Shown here: positions 45,787 through 56,765 of the stretch, one piece after another
Numbering within the stretch: the stretch's first letter is position 1
How the letters are laid out: each line of letters starts with the position of its first letter
Assembly: GCF_007655135.1 (NCBI RefSeq)
Contig: NC_045128.1
Span: 17,190,230-17,254,229 of the forward strand
Source of the DNA: Punica granatum
Lineage: Eukaryota > Streptophyta > Magnoliopsida > Myrtales > Lythraceae
DNA: 64,000 nt
Direction: 5' to 3'
Notes under the pieces: model-generated
Told to the model about the DNA's origin: nothing
What the model saw: only the letters and a program-made list of their open reading frames with translations
Database searches by the model: none
Program-made: the position numbers and the translations under genes

Positions 45787-46811
45787 ACGGTCTCATGCTC
45801 GCTAAGAAGATTATGCGCCTAGGCTATTATTGGTCCACCATGGAGACTGATTGTGTGAAGCATGTCAGACATTGCCACCGATGTCAAGTTTACGCCGATC
45901 AGATCAAAGCGCCGCCCAACGAACTACACCCCATGACGGCACCATGGCCCTTTTCAATGTGGGGAATGGATGTGATTGGCCCGATCAACCCCAAAGCGTC
46001 TAACGGACATATGTTTATCTTGGTGGCAATTAATTACTTCACCAAATGGATCAAGGCTATCACTCTAGCGTCGGTCACTGCAAAAGCCGTGGCCCATTTT
46101 CTCAGACGCGATGTCATTGCCCGGTATGGAGTCCCGGCGACGATCATCACGGATAATGCCAAGAATTTGAACAACAAAGTCATCAACGAGCTTTGTGCCC
46201 AATTTAAGATTCGACACCGCAACTCCACTCCATACCGTCCGCAAATGAACGGTGCGGTGGAAGCTGCGAACAAGAACATCAAGAAGATCATTGAAAAGAT
46301 GACAGTGAATTACAAGGATTGGTACGAAATGCTTCCTTACGCTCTCTTGGCATACCGAACTTCAATCCGGACCTCCACGGGGGCAACTCCGTATTCCTTG
46401 GTTTACGGCATGGAAGTAGTCTTCCCAATTGAGGTTGAAATCCCTTCCATGAGGATTCTTGCAGAAACCGAACTTGAAGAAGCAGAATGGGCGAAACAGC
46501 GTTATGAACAGTTAAACTTCATTGATGAAAAGAGATTGAAAGCGCTGTGCCATGGACAGTGCTACCAGCAAAGAATGGCTCGGGCATTCAACGCGAGAGT
46601 CCGTCACTGCGAATTCAACCCCGGTGACCTCGTTTTGAGGAAAGTCCTACACGTCACGCTGGACTCCCGGGGAAAGTTCTCGTACAAATACGACGGACCC
46701 TTTGTTGTGAAGGAGACCTTCTCCGGGGGAGCCGTCATTTTAAGCGACATGGATGGGACTGAAAATGCGCTCCCGGTCAACGCTGACGCCATCAAGAAGT
46801 ATTATCCATGA
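45783..46811 (+). pseudogene. integrase of the first unit
   Basis: Open for 342 codons from ATG 45783, but this ATG is internal; the true frame joins the RNase H through a lost base near 45773. It contains CHRCQ of the zinc site, the core with GMDVIGPINP (first Asp), ITDNAKNLNN (second Asp) and NGAVEAANKN (Glu), so the D-D-E triad is present, then a C-terminal FNPGDLVLRKV and KYDGPFVVKE region. It ends at TGA 46809 with no chromodomain, as expected for Tat elements. Confidence 0.9.
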
Positions 46812-46954
46812 TCATCCACGTTCGTATCTCAGTTGTCGGACCTCGTGTCCGTTTCTTTTATAGTACCTTTTTTTTTTCATTTCTCTATGTGTACACAGAC
46901 TCCCATCACTCTCTTCACCACGAAACCTTCCCGAGAGAAAAGAAGAATAACTCT

Positions 46955-47245
46955 CCCGCTAGGTCGAAAACCTCTCCGAGGCGGCCTAGGCAAAAGTTAG
47001 GGAACGAGGGGCACGACTTAAAATCCCGCAAAGGGGAGTCGTAGCAAAAGGAGGGCATAAATCACTTCCTCGCTAGGCTGAAAACCCGCAAGGGGCGGTC
47101 TAGGCAAAAGTTAGAGGAACCAAGAGGTGCGTTTGGACCCAAACACGGGTGATCGTAGCAAAAGGTGAGTGTTCATGTGAGAAAAGTCAAATAAAGTACC
47201 TCGCTAGGTCATCACGCATCTCGTGGCCTAGGCAAAAGTTAGGGG
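46955..47245 (+). repeat. three diverged repeats with CGCTAGG...GGCCTAGGCAAAAG core
   Basis: Units start near 46957, 47067 and 47198. Each has CCTCGCTAGG-type sequence, a short stem-like GC part and GGNCTAGGCAAAAGTTAG, and the first two also contain TCGTAGCAAAAG. The CTAGG and CCTAGG blocks could pair into hairpins. Confidence 0.75.
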
Positions 47246-47868
47246 ACAATGTCGGCTTGACCACGAAAGAAAGGCAACACTTCTCCGTGAAGCTACACAG
47301 AGTAGTGGTTCGGCATCTTCCGACGCGAGCAAACTCTCTTCGGCTCTCCAGGCTCGAGACCCGTTTCGAAATGGGGTCGAGTCAACGTATCCTTGATTTG
47401 GAGGATCCCATAAGATCCCTCCTTTTACCTTTATGCACATATTCTACGGGCTACCCGTTCCAGAAAAAGCCATTCTCCGATAGGGACATGACCGCCCTCC
47501 AACGGTCACCAATAGCAAATCCCCGATACATCTTTACATAGATTCTTCTCATGCATCATAGTCTCGTCGACTGAGTGCGACTGACGTCCTTTGTAGGTTT
47601 CCGTTTCTCTGCGCGCAGGTACGGTCGGGAATCCTGAGAGGCATCTTCTCCTCGACGGACGCGCGTTTGGCCCATGTAGCAGGTCGCAATCCCGAGCCGA
47701 GTGAAGGGCCCAGAAGGGGGAAAACCACTCGACTCCCGCCCAAACCGCGACGAATAACACCTCGCATGGCACAAGCATGACTTCGGTTCCAAGACGCAAC
47801 ATCCGCCTCTGCCGGCACCTCCGAGATGCCATTGGGCGTCGATGTCCACTTCTACCTTCCCTACACTT

Positions 47869-48527
47869 TAGCAACTTTACTGCTTTCCACGGGCTTCGGC
47901 CTAGTAACTTTACTGCTTTCCATGGGCTTCGGCCTAGTAATTTTACTGCTTTCCACGGGCTTCGGCCTAGTAACTTTACTGCTTTCCACGGGATTCGGCC
48001 TAGTAATTTTACTGCTTTCCACGGGCTTCGGCCTAGTACTTTACTGCTTTCCACGGGCTTCGGCTTAGTAATTTTACTGCTTTCCACGGGCTTCGGCCTA
48101 GTACTTTACTGCTTTCCACGGGTTTCGACCTAGTAACTTTACTGCTTTCCACGGGCTTCGGCCTAGTACTTTACTGCTTTCCACGGGCTTCGGCCTAGTA
48201 CTTTATTGCTTTCCACGGGCTTCGGCCTAGTAATTTTATTGCTTTCCATGGGCTTCGGCCTAGTAACTTTACTGCTTTCCATGGGCCTCGGCCTAGTAAC
48301 TTTTCTGCTTTCCACGGGCCTCGGCCTAGTAACTTTACTGCTTTCCATGGGCCTCGGCCTAGTAACTTTTCTGCTTTCCACGGGCCTCGGCCTAGTAAGT
48401 TTACTGCTTTCCACGGGCCTCGGCCTAGTAATTTTGCTGCTTTCCACGGGCTTCGGCCTAGTAATTTACTGCTTTCCACGGGCTTCGGCCTAGGGATCTA
48501 CTGCTTTTCACGGGCCTCGGCCCTGCA
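47869..48527 (+). repeat. minisatellite of 20 units of 32-33 bp
   Basis: The unit is TAACTTTACTGCTTTCCACG followed by GGCTTCGGCCTAG. I count 20 units with a few variants (ATG for ACG, CCTCGG for CTTCGG, TAC for TAAC). Variant units alternate in the second half (CCATGGG and CCACGGG), pointing to growth by a two-unit block. GGCTTCGGCC is a short palindromic core. Confidence 0.95.
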
Positions 48528-48750
48528 CGTACAGTCATGCGGGCCTAGGCCCCTCATCTACATTTCATAATTTTCGCTTCTCAACCATATTGGTTACCCT
48601 GTGACAAGTTCAGGCGCTTTTGCATCCTCCTTAAGTATCCAACGCGGAGGGGCGAGCTACTACAGGGAGTGACAACAAGGCGGTCATCCGGGACCAAAAA
48701 GGGACGCTTCTCATGATCTTTGGTCACCTCCTCTAATCGAGCATGCAACC

Positions 48751-48763
48751 AAAGAGGGGAAAG
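48751..48763 (+). promoter_or_regulatory. polypurine tract
   Basis: AAAGAGGGGAAAG, one base before the LTR start TGTCAG at 48765. This is the expected plus-strand primer site and shows that 48765 begins the 3' LTR of the first unit. Confidence 0.8.
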
Positions 48764-48764
48764 C

Positions 48765-49912
48765 TGTCAGCACCCCATTTTGGTCCACCGGCTCCGACAG
48801 AGGACTTCCGACCAAAGCTCGAGATACTATTCACGATCGGAAAATCGAAGGCGAATGTGCGGGCATAGAGTCGTGAATAACATGAGAAAAGCAGGGTGCA
48901 CTAAAAAGGCAGAGGAAAGCCGTCAAAAGAACAGACAAACAAGGAACCCCGAAAACAGCGGAGCCGGCACTGTGGCACTATTCATCATCGAATCACTGAA
49001 ACACCGAAAGGTGCCCAATATGGGACTCTAAAAATCTCTCTCAGTGCCAAAATGACCAACGACACGTCCGGGCGCGTTCCGGGGGCATCCCGCGTAAGCC
49101 GGGACCTCCCCGATCTCTCACGGATGCCTTTTCTGACAGGGCTCCTGGGGCCCGATCCACTGACAAGTAAACGGCCCCCCAAAACGGGCCTACAGGCACC
49201 CAGGGACCACCGGGGTCGGGGAGCAAGCTTCAAATGACCTTTCGGAACTCTACAGGGTCTCCCGATGGACGTTTCAGTGATCACAAACGCCTCCCGGTGA
49301 ATCTTCGGGGCACATCCATAGAAAACATAGATCACAGCTGTCAGCACCCTATTTTGGCCTGCCGGCTTCCTATGCGAGAATCCCCGATCAAAGCCCGGGT
49401 TACTATTCATCACCCGGCAATCGAGGGCGAACGTGCGGTCATAGAGTCATGAACGACAGGAGAAGAGCTGGGTCCATTAGAAAAGCAGAAGAGAGCAGTC
49501 AGAAGAATATACAGGCAAAGAACCCCGCAAACAGCGAAGTCGGCACTGTGGCACTATTTATCACTGAATCACTGAAGCACCGAAAGGTGCCCAATATGGG
49601 ACTCTACAAATCCCTCTCAGTGCCAAAGTGACCAACGACACGTCCGGGCGCATTTCGGGGGCATACCGCTTAAGCCGGGATGCCTCCGATCTCTCACGGA
49701 CGCCTTTTATGACAGGGCTCCCGGGGCCCGCTCCATTGACAAGTAAACGGCCCCCCAAAACGAGCCTACAGGCACCCAGGGACCACCGAGGTCGTGGAAC
49801 AAGCTTCAGACGACCTTTCGGAACTCTACAGGGCTCCCCGAGGGACGTTTCAGTGGTAGCAAATGCCTCCCGATGAATCTTCGGGGCACATTCACAGAAA
49901 ACAGAGATCACA
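48765..49912 (+). repeat. 574-bp tandem duplication of the 5' LTR end
   Basis: TGTCAGCACCCNATTTTGG occurs at 48765 and again at 49339 and both copies run on in parallel for about 574 bases (shared CGAAAGGTGCCCAATATGGG, GACACGTCCGGGCG, ACGGCCCCCCAAAACG). The minus-strand LTR appears to have a single copy. The LTR terminus recognised by integrase is thus present twice. Confidence 0.9.
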
Positions 49913-50632
49913 GCGATCCCCGAACACCTCAAGATATTCGGGGAACACTGAGAAAGCACCGGTCACAAGTCCCTAGGTCTTCCCGGGGTAACGGTCTTTG
50001 GTCGGAGACGACGAGTCAACGATCCCCCACGAGGCAAAAGGGTCACCGAAACGAACATTAAGGTACACTAAGAGCAATCGGGGACCGGGGACGCTCAACT
50101 CCACTCCGAATGTCCGAGCAGGGCAAAACCGACTCTCGAGGCGCCGAGTCGCCCGAACATCCGTTCACACGACGTATGGCGATATTAGGCTCATTCAAAT
50201 CCTCTTCGTTCAAGTATTCCAAATCTATAAATTAATCGGACATCGGAGATCGGATGCGCGTTCAATCAAGTCTCAAGCACTTCCCTGCTTTTCTCTCGAT
50301 CGGATGGGACCCACAGCTCAGCCAAGCCAAGCCACCAAGCCACGGCTCAACCCTAAGCCACGGCTCAATCCTCCAAGCCTCAGCTCACCCGCAATCAGCC
50401 ACGGCTCCCCCCCCCATGGCCGGCGGCTCAAGGCTTCCCCACCACAAATTCAAATTTCTCTTACACATCTATCACTTCCTATCATCCATCCATCACCCCA
50501 TCACCTCTCCTTTGCTTTCCCCACACTCAACATGACTCAAACCCCATCCTAATCCCTTCTTAAAATTTTGGCAGCCCCCACTTACCCATTAAACCACGAT
50601 TAACTTCATCAAAGCACACCGTTAGTCTAGCC

Positions 50633-50638
50633 TATAAG
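50633..50638 (+). promoter_or_regulatory. TATA box of the middle LTR
   Basis: CCTATAAGTTCCC at the position homologous to the TATA boxes of the other LTRs; one T of TTATAAG is changed. R-U5 downstream is about 3.7 kb. Confidence 0.45.
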
Positions 50639-53600
50639 TTCCCATTCATCATTAAGCTTAATCACTTCTTCATTCTCACTCTCTCTCAAGCCAACTTCTC
50701 TCTAAAAAGCTCTCAACCTCCAGCCCTTCCCCTCATCCTCGCACAGCCCATCCCAAGGCCGAAACCGGCCAAAACCGACGGAAAACCGCCCGGTATTCCG
50801 GCAACCACCCGACCCGACCTAAACCAAAAATCACCAAACTCCCTAGCCTATATATTTTCCACCCCCTAAGCCCATTTTCGAGCTTAGATTTCCCATTTGA
50901 AGCCTCCATCATCGCATTTTGGTCGCATGAGGAGTCGGGTCTCCTAGGCGTTACCGGGTGCACATCGGGTCTTCCACACGTGCCATTTCGCTCCACGACT
51001 TTGCTGAGTCGTGCCATCACATTCCAAGGGTTCCTCACAACCCTCACCCTCCCCCATGAAGAGGTAGTCATGATCCGAGGGCCGATCCACCGTCCACAAC
51101 CACCGTTTCATCGTTTTTTTTCTTACCGGGTTCTTTGTGTTCATACCGAAATTCCTCTCACTGTTTCGGGTTCATCTAGGGCTTGGCACGCTCGGGTGTG
51201 TCCACGGTCGTCTAGATCTGCCCCTTAGGAGTCCAACGAGCCCGATCCCGCATCGTGCCGTGGCCGGAGCTAGCGTGCTGACTCCTTTTTCCCCAAGCTG
51301 CCGCGGCCGTCACCTCTCGGGTCCTTCTACCCGTAGCTTCCAACCGAGTCTTGCAACTCTCAAGGCCACTTCCCCGACTCTCTTCCTCATGCACCGAGGC
51401 TAGGTAACATCCCTCTACGACTTAGAGAAGCTAGGACCCTCGTCATTTGCTTGTATGAGATGTTAACATGATCTAAAGAACCGGGATGCATGAAAAACGT
51501 TATTTTTCCTTTAGATCCGGACTTTCCAATGCAATCCATGCAACATCACGTGTTTAATTCCTTTATCACGTTCATGTGTCATATAAAACATGCATGTATA
51601 ACGTGAAATGGTCCGAATCCGTAAGGATGAGACCGCCATAGACTCGAGGAAGCCTTTGAGCCTCTCGGCCGAACCTCCAAAAGGGGGGGGCCTTGAGCCT
51701 CTTTGGCTCCCTAGGGTCCATGACCCTCTCATCCTTCCGGATTTGACGATTTCCGCGGTCGTGATGTCCATAATTGTCGTTAAAATATGATGGCATGACG
51801 GGAAAGGCTCGAAATCTCGAAAGGAGAGGCCTCGAGGGGTTTGGTTGCGCCAAGGAGACCCACGGCCATCTCTTTGCTACGGGGGCCGTGAGGATCCTTG
51901 ATCCACCCGAAGCCCTAGGGCTCTTTTTTCTTGAAGTCGTGCGATTCCCGTATATTATTCCTAAGTCTATCATGAAATGAGCTAATATTCATTATTGATT
52001 TTGCGAACACGATGTTTGAATACCTCACATGTTTATCCGTGTAAATCGGGGACATATTGATGTCAACCTAACAAAATATATGTCATTCTCACGTGTATGT
52101 TATTTGTTGCATGCAAGGGATGATTAGAAACGACGTGAAAGACCCACCGAAACTCGAATTGGGTCAAGGAACATTCGGCCACTCACCCGTGGGAGGTGGC
52201 CGAATTATCTGTGACCTCTTTGGAGTCTCGGCCGGTCTCTCCGTCTTTCTGAGGTCGATCCTTGGAATTGTTTGCAATCACGCTTCCTTTTAATTGTTGT
52301 CTACATGTTTCTTACTTATTAGACATGCTAGATCCGGATATGGCCCATCCAAACCATAACCGCAATGTGGAACAACAATCACCGAAGAATCTCACAAATG
52401 GGAAAATGGGACGTGTTATTCGATTAATTAAACTACTTGGACTAAATAATTGGATAAATTGATTATTAATTCGTAAACGAATCGATGGTTCACGGAACAG
52501 CGAGAATGCCCTTTTCCTTAAAAAGCTCACAATTTCAAAGCACCGAGATGTGTAACACGAATAGAATCGATGTCTAGCGAGTACTCGCGTGCTACGACTC
52601 GAGTCCGGGCCCAATTTGAGGCCGCTCGAGTCGAGACATGCGAGTCCTCCTTAGACTCCTTCGTGTCACGCGATCTTCAGTTTGCACATGAACATCACAT
52701 GTTTTTATTATCCAAGGGCATAATCGTCATTCCGCGATTCACCGATACCCTAGGCATTATGGAGTTGGAAACACCTCGATCTATGAACGAAAAGGGCCAC
52801 CCGTTCGGGTGCAAGTTTCATTTGCATGGCCCATTCCGTTCACTTTCGGTGTTTCTATCTTCCTACCGTAGATCCGGTGGTGAACACTTTATTTCAGTTA
52901 CAAAACACGAAGAACCGGATTAATCGTGCACTCTACCTAAACAAACATTTGATAATGGATAGGCGGAATATTAGATTCCAATCTATAGTCAAAACACAAG
53001 TTTGGTTAATTTGGTGAAACTGCAGTGACGCTTAACCGAATAAGAGTTCTAAAACAAATCCACCCATGTAACCAGCTTAGAGCCCTATTCTAGTCCACCA
53101 TCTATGTTTGCCTAGGCTAGACACATTGTTTGTTAATCAACCCCGGTTAATAACTGATTAAATCACGTACATTCGACTTAATACACCACTTTATTCACCG
53201 ATAGTTGTCAGTTGTTGTCTGTAATTTTATCAGTTTTATCGGTTTTCTTCTGTTTTATTCCTGCTTCTGCTGATTTGTCGCGATTCGGGCCCGAGCCCAT
53301 AGGTTACGTGTTACACGGGGACCAATGCTCCAAACCACCGAACACGAGGTCCAACGCCTCACAATTCACCGAGCGCGTGCAACCCGAGTGCGGAATGGGA
53401 TCTAGTCTCGATTCACCGTCACACTCCGAATACGGCCTATGTGGAAGGCAATTTGGATTGGGTGCGTGAAACGGGTTTAGATATCACCCGGGAGCTCGAT
53501 CGGCCCAACGGCTACAGTGGGAATCAACCGGTCCACCTACAAATCGTTGGATCGATCGGACCCGACCCCCGGCTCCTTGAGCCCGCGTTGCCTTAATTTG

Positions 53601-54337
53601 TTTATCGGTTATTCAAAACACACGGTGATCCGGAGCGGAATATTAGCCCAATGCAAATCGATCGGGATCCATTTACTTATTCAGTTACACTTTGTAATTA
53701 TTTGAGAGAACATTGTGAGGATTTTATTTGTATATTCACTCAGTCACTTGTAAGGATCCCCGATTGGTGAGCGAGAGGTCCGAGTGTCGAACCGGTCAAG
53801 TCGGTCTATTATTACCAAGAGATGAGTAAGCTCGAATACTCGCGATTTTGGTTCGCGCAGGGAATCGACCATCACGGTTCGATGAACTGTAACGCTAAGA
53901 TAGTGAACCGATTCCTCGACGCATAAGCCTACTCATCTTTCGGATTCTCGGCCCAACTTGATTAATTCATCGACTTTACGGTGTCAAAACGAGCGAGTCA
54001 AGTGCGACCCTAAATCACGCGGTAAATAAATAAAACGGCAAGCCTAGCAAACTAGAGTACCGAAAGGGCGTGCGGGATATAGGCCCGCACGTAATAGAAC
54101 CCCCAAATTCGGAATTTTCGGTTCCGTATGACCATTGCCTTAGCATTTAGGTGTACCCCGTACCCCTAGACCCGGGCGACTCAACGGCCCTCGACCTACG
54201 GGTCGTAAACAGTAAGTGGCGACTCCTTCTCACGCGTGTCCGTCGCGCGTCCCCGGGAAGGTGGACACCCCCAAGCCGCGTTGCACAGGCTCCGCGCATG
54301 TGTGCCCCGACGAGATAAAATTCGGGTGCGCACAGCT

Positions 54338-54356
54338 TGGCGACTCCACTAGGGAC
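54338..54356 (+). promoter_or_regulatory. primer binding site of the second unit
   Basis: TGGCGACTCCACTAGGGAC, one G to A change from the site at 31697. The change is at the 14th base, outside the strongest pairing part. Confidence 0.75.
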
Positions 54357-54947
54357 ACTTAGAGGGTTCGGGCTCGTTCCCTCTTGCTTTGCTTGCTTTT
54401 TTATTTACCGCTTTTTGCATTTCCCGCTTATCTATTTTGCGCACTTTTATTTCCCGCACATGCATCGCATCATTCTAGCGAGTTCTTAGGTACCTTGTTC
54501 GAAATCCCACGGGCACCAAGATAGGAAGCTAGTTAGTCAGAGGTTCCGAGTAAGGGAACAGATCGAGTCGGCTATGCCACCGAACTGGCCCCCAAAGATC
54601 CTCGTTCGATTTCAAGGAATTCACACCCTTGTATCGGGAGCCCCCATCCCTAGTTAGCGGTTCTCCCAGTAGCACCGAAAACCATGCATACACAGGGACC
54701 GTCATGCTAGACCAATCTTTGCCTCCATGCCGTCAACCGACCCAAAGTCGAGTCATTGAGTCGGCCCGTAGTTTTTCTTTAGGACGGGCATTTTGTATTT
54801 TTCTATAAGGAAGAGCGATGTATTCTGTAAAGAACATGATTATAGATCACCTTTCCGCACTGCATACATTATTTCCGAAATACCTAGGACATTGCATTGA
54901 TTTGACTCTTAAGACGTTAAGCCGGCATCTCCTCCATCTAGGTAAGG

Positions 54948-56447
54948 ATGGACCGCCCGGCTCCCGGTCTCAGGCTCGAAGCAATCACACTGCCAAGGCA
55001 AGATATCATGCGCATCTGGAGGACTCTCCGGCCGGTGGATCACGCTTTCATTCGGGGCATCATCGGAGATATGGTTATGTTCACCAAGACCTTAGTGGAT
55101 TGGATCTTCTTGAGGACCGCCATCGAATTTTGGGACCTCGAACATGCAGTATTCAATTTCCATGGGCCGGAGTTGGTGCCCACAATCGAAGAATACACAG
55201 CGCTCATCCAAAGGCCCACGCCCACGACCCAAGGCATATTCGTGCCCAACCCGTTTGCGACCATTCGGAGTCAGCTGTCCAGCCTCCTCGGCATACCCAC
55301 CCAAGACATTCACGAAGAGCTTCACCAAGGATGGGATCATGGCATCAGGATCGCGTGGCTCTCCGATTGGACGCTCCTCCGTGAATTGACACCTTCCACG
55401 GCATCCTATCAGCACGACGCATGTCATGGATTCCTGCTCTTAGTCTTTGGCACTCTCCTGTTCCCGTACTCGCTGAACCTCATTGACGGGGCTATAGCCC
55501 AAGTCGTCCTCCAATTGGTAGGAGGCCATCGTTACGTGGAGGCTTTACTAGCCGAGACCGTTCGGTCTCTAGACTATGTTAGAGAGATTCGGCGCGGCAG
55601 GATAAGGGGATCCCCGCACCTACTGCAGATTTGGCTTCTTGCCCATGTTCGCCCCTTTTGCTCATCACTTCCGTTCTCCTACATCACTGACGAGCGCTCG
55701 CTGATCGAGCGCTTGGTGCCGGTTATCCCACCTCCCGAGCACAGCTTCTCGGAATGGAGGCACTTTTGGCGCGAGCTGACGCCCTCGCGGTTCCTATGGG
55801 TCGCTCGATGGAACCCCGGCGACCCCATGATCACAGGTTGTCCCGGGATTGTAGGAGTCCCCCTTCTTAGCCATTTGGGGAGCACGCTCATATTTCCCGC
55901 TCGGATAATCAGACAATTCGGCAGCCTACAGGACATCCCCGCCGAGGCGGACCGCCTGCCTTTCCGCATCCAATGGGCCGACTCTACATCCACGGCCCCC
56001 GCAAGATTCCGGCAGATTTGGGAGATTCGCCGTGAACGGGACGCTAGCACCATACAGCGTCTGTACTTCCCCGAGCACCCCACAGACGAGGAGCGAGCAT
56101 TCTCCGCCACATCAGCATACATGGCTCGGTTCTACCCGCAGGGATCGACACCACCACAGCGGTCCCAGGCCACCCCGACTCCCCGAGCTGCATCTACCCC
56201 CGCTCCCGAAGCCAAAAGCTCCACCCAAGCGGCCATGCGCGCGGAGCTACAGGCCATCAAGGAGGAACGAGATAGGCTCCGTTGCGAGCTTGTTGATTCC
56301 CGCGCAGAGGTCGCGGACTACAGGGAGCTTCAGACGGAGTTGGCTCGAGCGCGCGCTCAAGTCGCGCATCTAGATAGGGAGATGGCCCGCTTGAGCGCGA
56401 GGTTGGACCGAGTACAGGCGAGGGCACGCGAGATTGCCCACCCCTAG
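54948..56447 (+). CDS. ORF1 upstream of gag, DUF7745-like, intact
   Basis: A 499-residue open frame, the only intact full-length element protein in the window. The N-terminal 350 residues carry conserved FWDLEHAVFNFHG, TIEEYTALIQRP, GWDHGIRIAWLSDW and GFLLLVFGTLLFPYS motifs of the plant ORF1/DUF7745 type. A low-complexity Pro/Ser/Thr linker (about 400-425) leads to a long coiled coil (about 430-495, heptads rich in Arg, Glu and Leu). No catalytic motif is visible. The start ATG is shared in position with the first unit, 613 bases after the LTR. It may be a structural or RNA-binding helper protein; the function is not known. No upstream promoter other than the LTR. Confidence 0.88.
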   Translation: MDRPAPGLRLEAITLPRQDIMRIWRTLRPVDHAFIRGIIGDMVMFTKTLVDWIFLRTAIEFWDLEHAVFNFHGPELVPTIEEYTALIQRPTPTTQGIFVPNPFATIRSQLSSLLGIPTQDIHEELHQGWDHGIRIAWLSDWTLLRELTPSTASYQHDACHGFLLLVFGTLLFPYSLNLIDGAIAQVVLQLVGGHRYVEALLAETVRSLDYVREIRRGRIRGSPHLLQIWLLAHVRPFCSSLPFSYITDERSLIERLVPVIPPPEHSFSEWRHFWRELTPSRFLWVARWNPGDPMITGCPGIVGVPLLSHLGSTLIFPARIIRQFGSLQDIPAEADRLPFRIQWADSTSTAPARFRQIWEIRRERDASTIQRLYFPEHPTDEERAFSATSAYMARFYPQGSTPPQRSQATPTPRAASTPAPEAKSSTQAAMRAELQAIKEERDRLRCELVDSRAEVADYRELQTELARARAQVAHLDREMARLSARLDRVQARAREIAHP

Positions 56448-56765
56448 GATTAGCGGACGCACCCATTTTTTTTGCCCTCGCTCGGACCTACGCCGCTCTC
56501 AACTAGCCACCGAGCGTAAAGGGATGTCGGCTTTACGTTTATGTTCCTTTTCTTTCGTGCATTCTATTTTGTAAAACTATGGAGCTTGAATCTAATCAAT
56601 GTAATGACATTAGCATTTTGAAAACTCATGCATCTCATACATCCTGCCCCTTTATTTATTCCGCACTTATCATCTCAAAATGTCGATGTTTGCCCTTACA
56701 CATTCTTGGAATCTAGGTGATCACAACTGGCGTCGCACCGTTACCCGACTCGTCAACGTTTCAGA

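Larger units (their letters stand above)
46812..48764 (+). other. long 3' UTR of the first unit
   Basis: Non-coding, about 1.95 kb. Contains two unrelated repeat arrays (about 46955-47245 and 47869-48527) and ends in a polypurine tract. Open frames here come only from repeat periodicity. Tat-lineage 3' UTRs are known to be hypervariable and rich in tandem repeats. Confidence 0.8.
27544..54334 (+). mobile_element. first Tat/Ogre-type retrotransposon unit
   Basis: Order: truncated 5' LTR, primer binding site, ORF1, gag, protease with G-patch-like motif, intron, RT, RNase H, second RNase H, integrase, repeat-rich 3' UTR, polypurine tract, 3' LTR. An ORF upstream of gag, an Arg-tRNA-type primer site, a second (archaeal-like) RNase H, an intron between protease and RT and a repeat-bearing 3' UTR are all known features of the Tat/Ogre lineage. 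A solo LTR is inserted at 38076-43406. The internal region without it is about 11.7 kb. Confidence 0.9.
48765..54334 (+). mobile_element. shared middle LTR (5.57 kb)
   Basis: Starts TGTCAGCACCCCATTTTGG right after a polypurine tract and ends GGGTGCGCACA three bases before a primer binding site. It therefore acts as 3' LTR for 31694-48764 and as 5' LTR for 54335 onward. The TATA box is at 50633. U5 holds several diverged modules beginning with a CATGANNGGAAA-like motif (about 51790 and 52110), also seen in the other LTRs. No coding capacity. Confidence 0.92.

Noticed and set aside
47506..48479. Minus- and plus-strand open frames of 80-193 codons made of repeating 11-residue units
   Set aside because: They arise from the 33-bp minisatellite, which lacks stops in several frames. 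No start context or non-repeat domain.
47869..48527. CRISPR-like array
   Set aside because: Units are contiguous with no unique spacers, and the genome is a plant.
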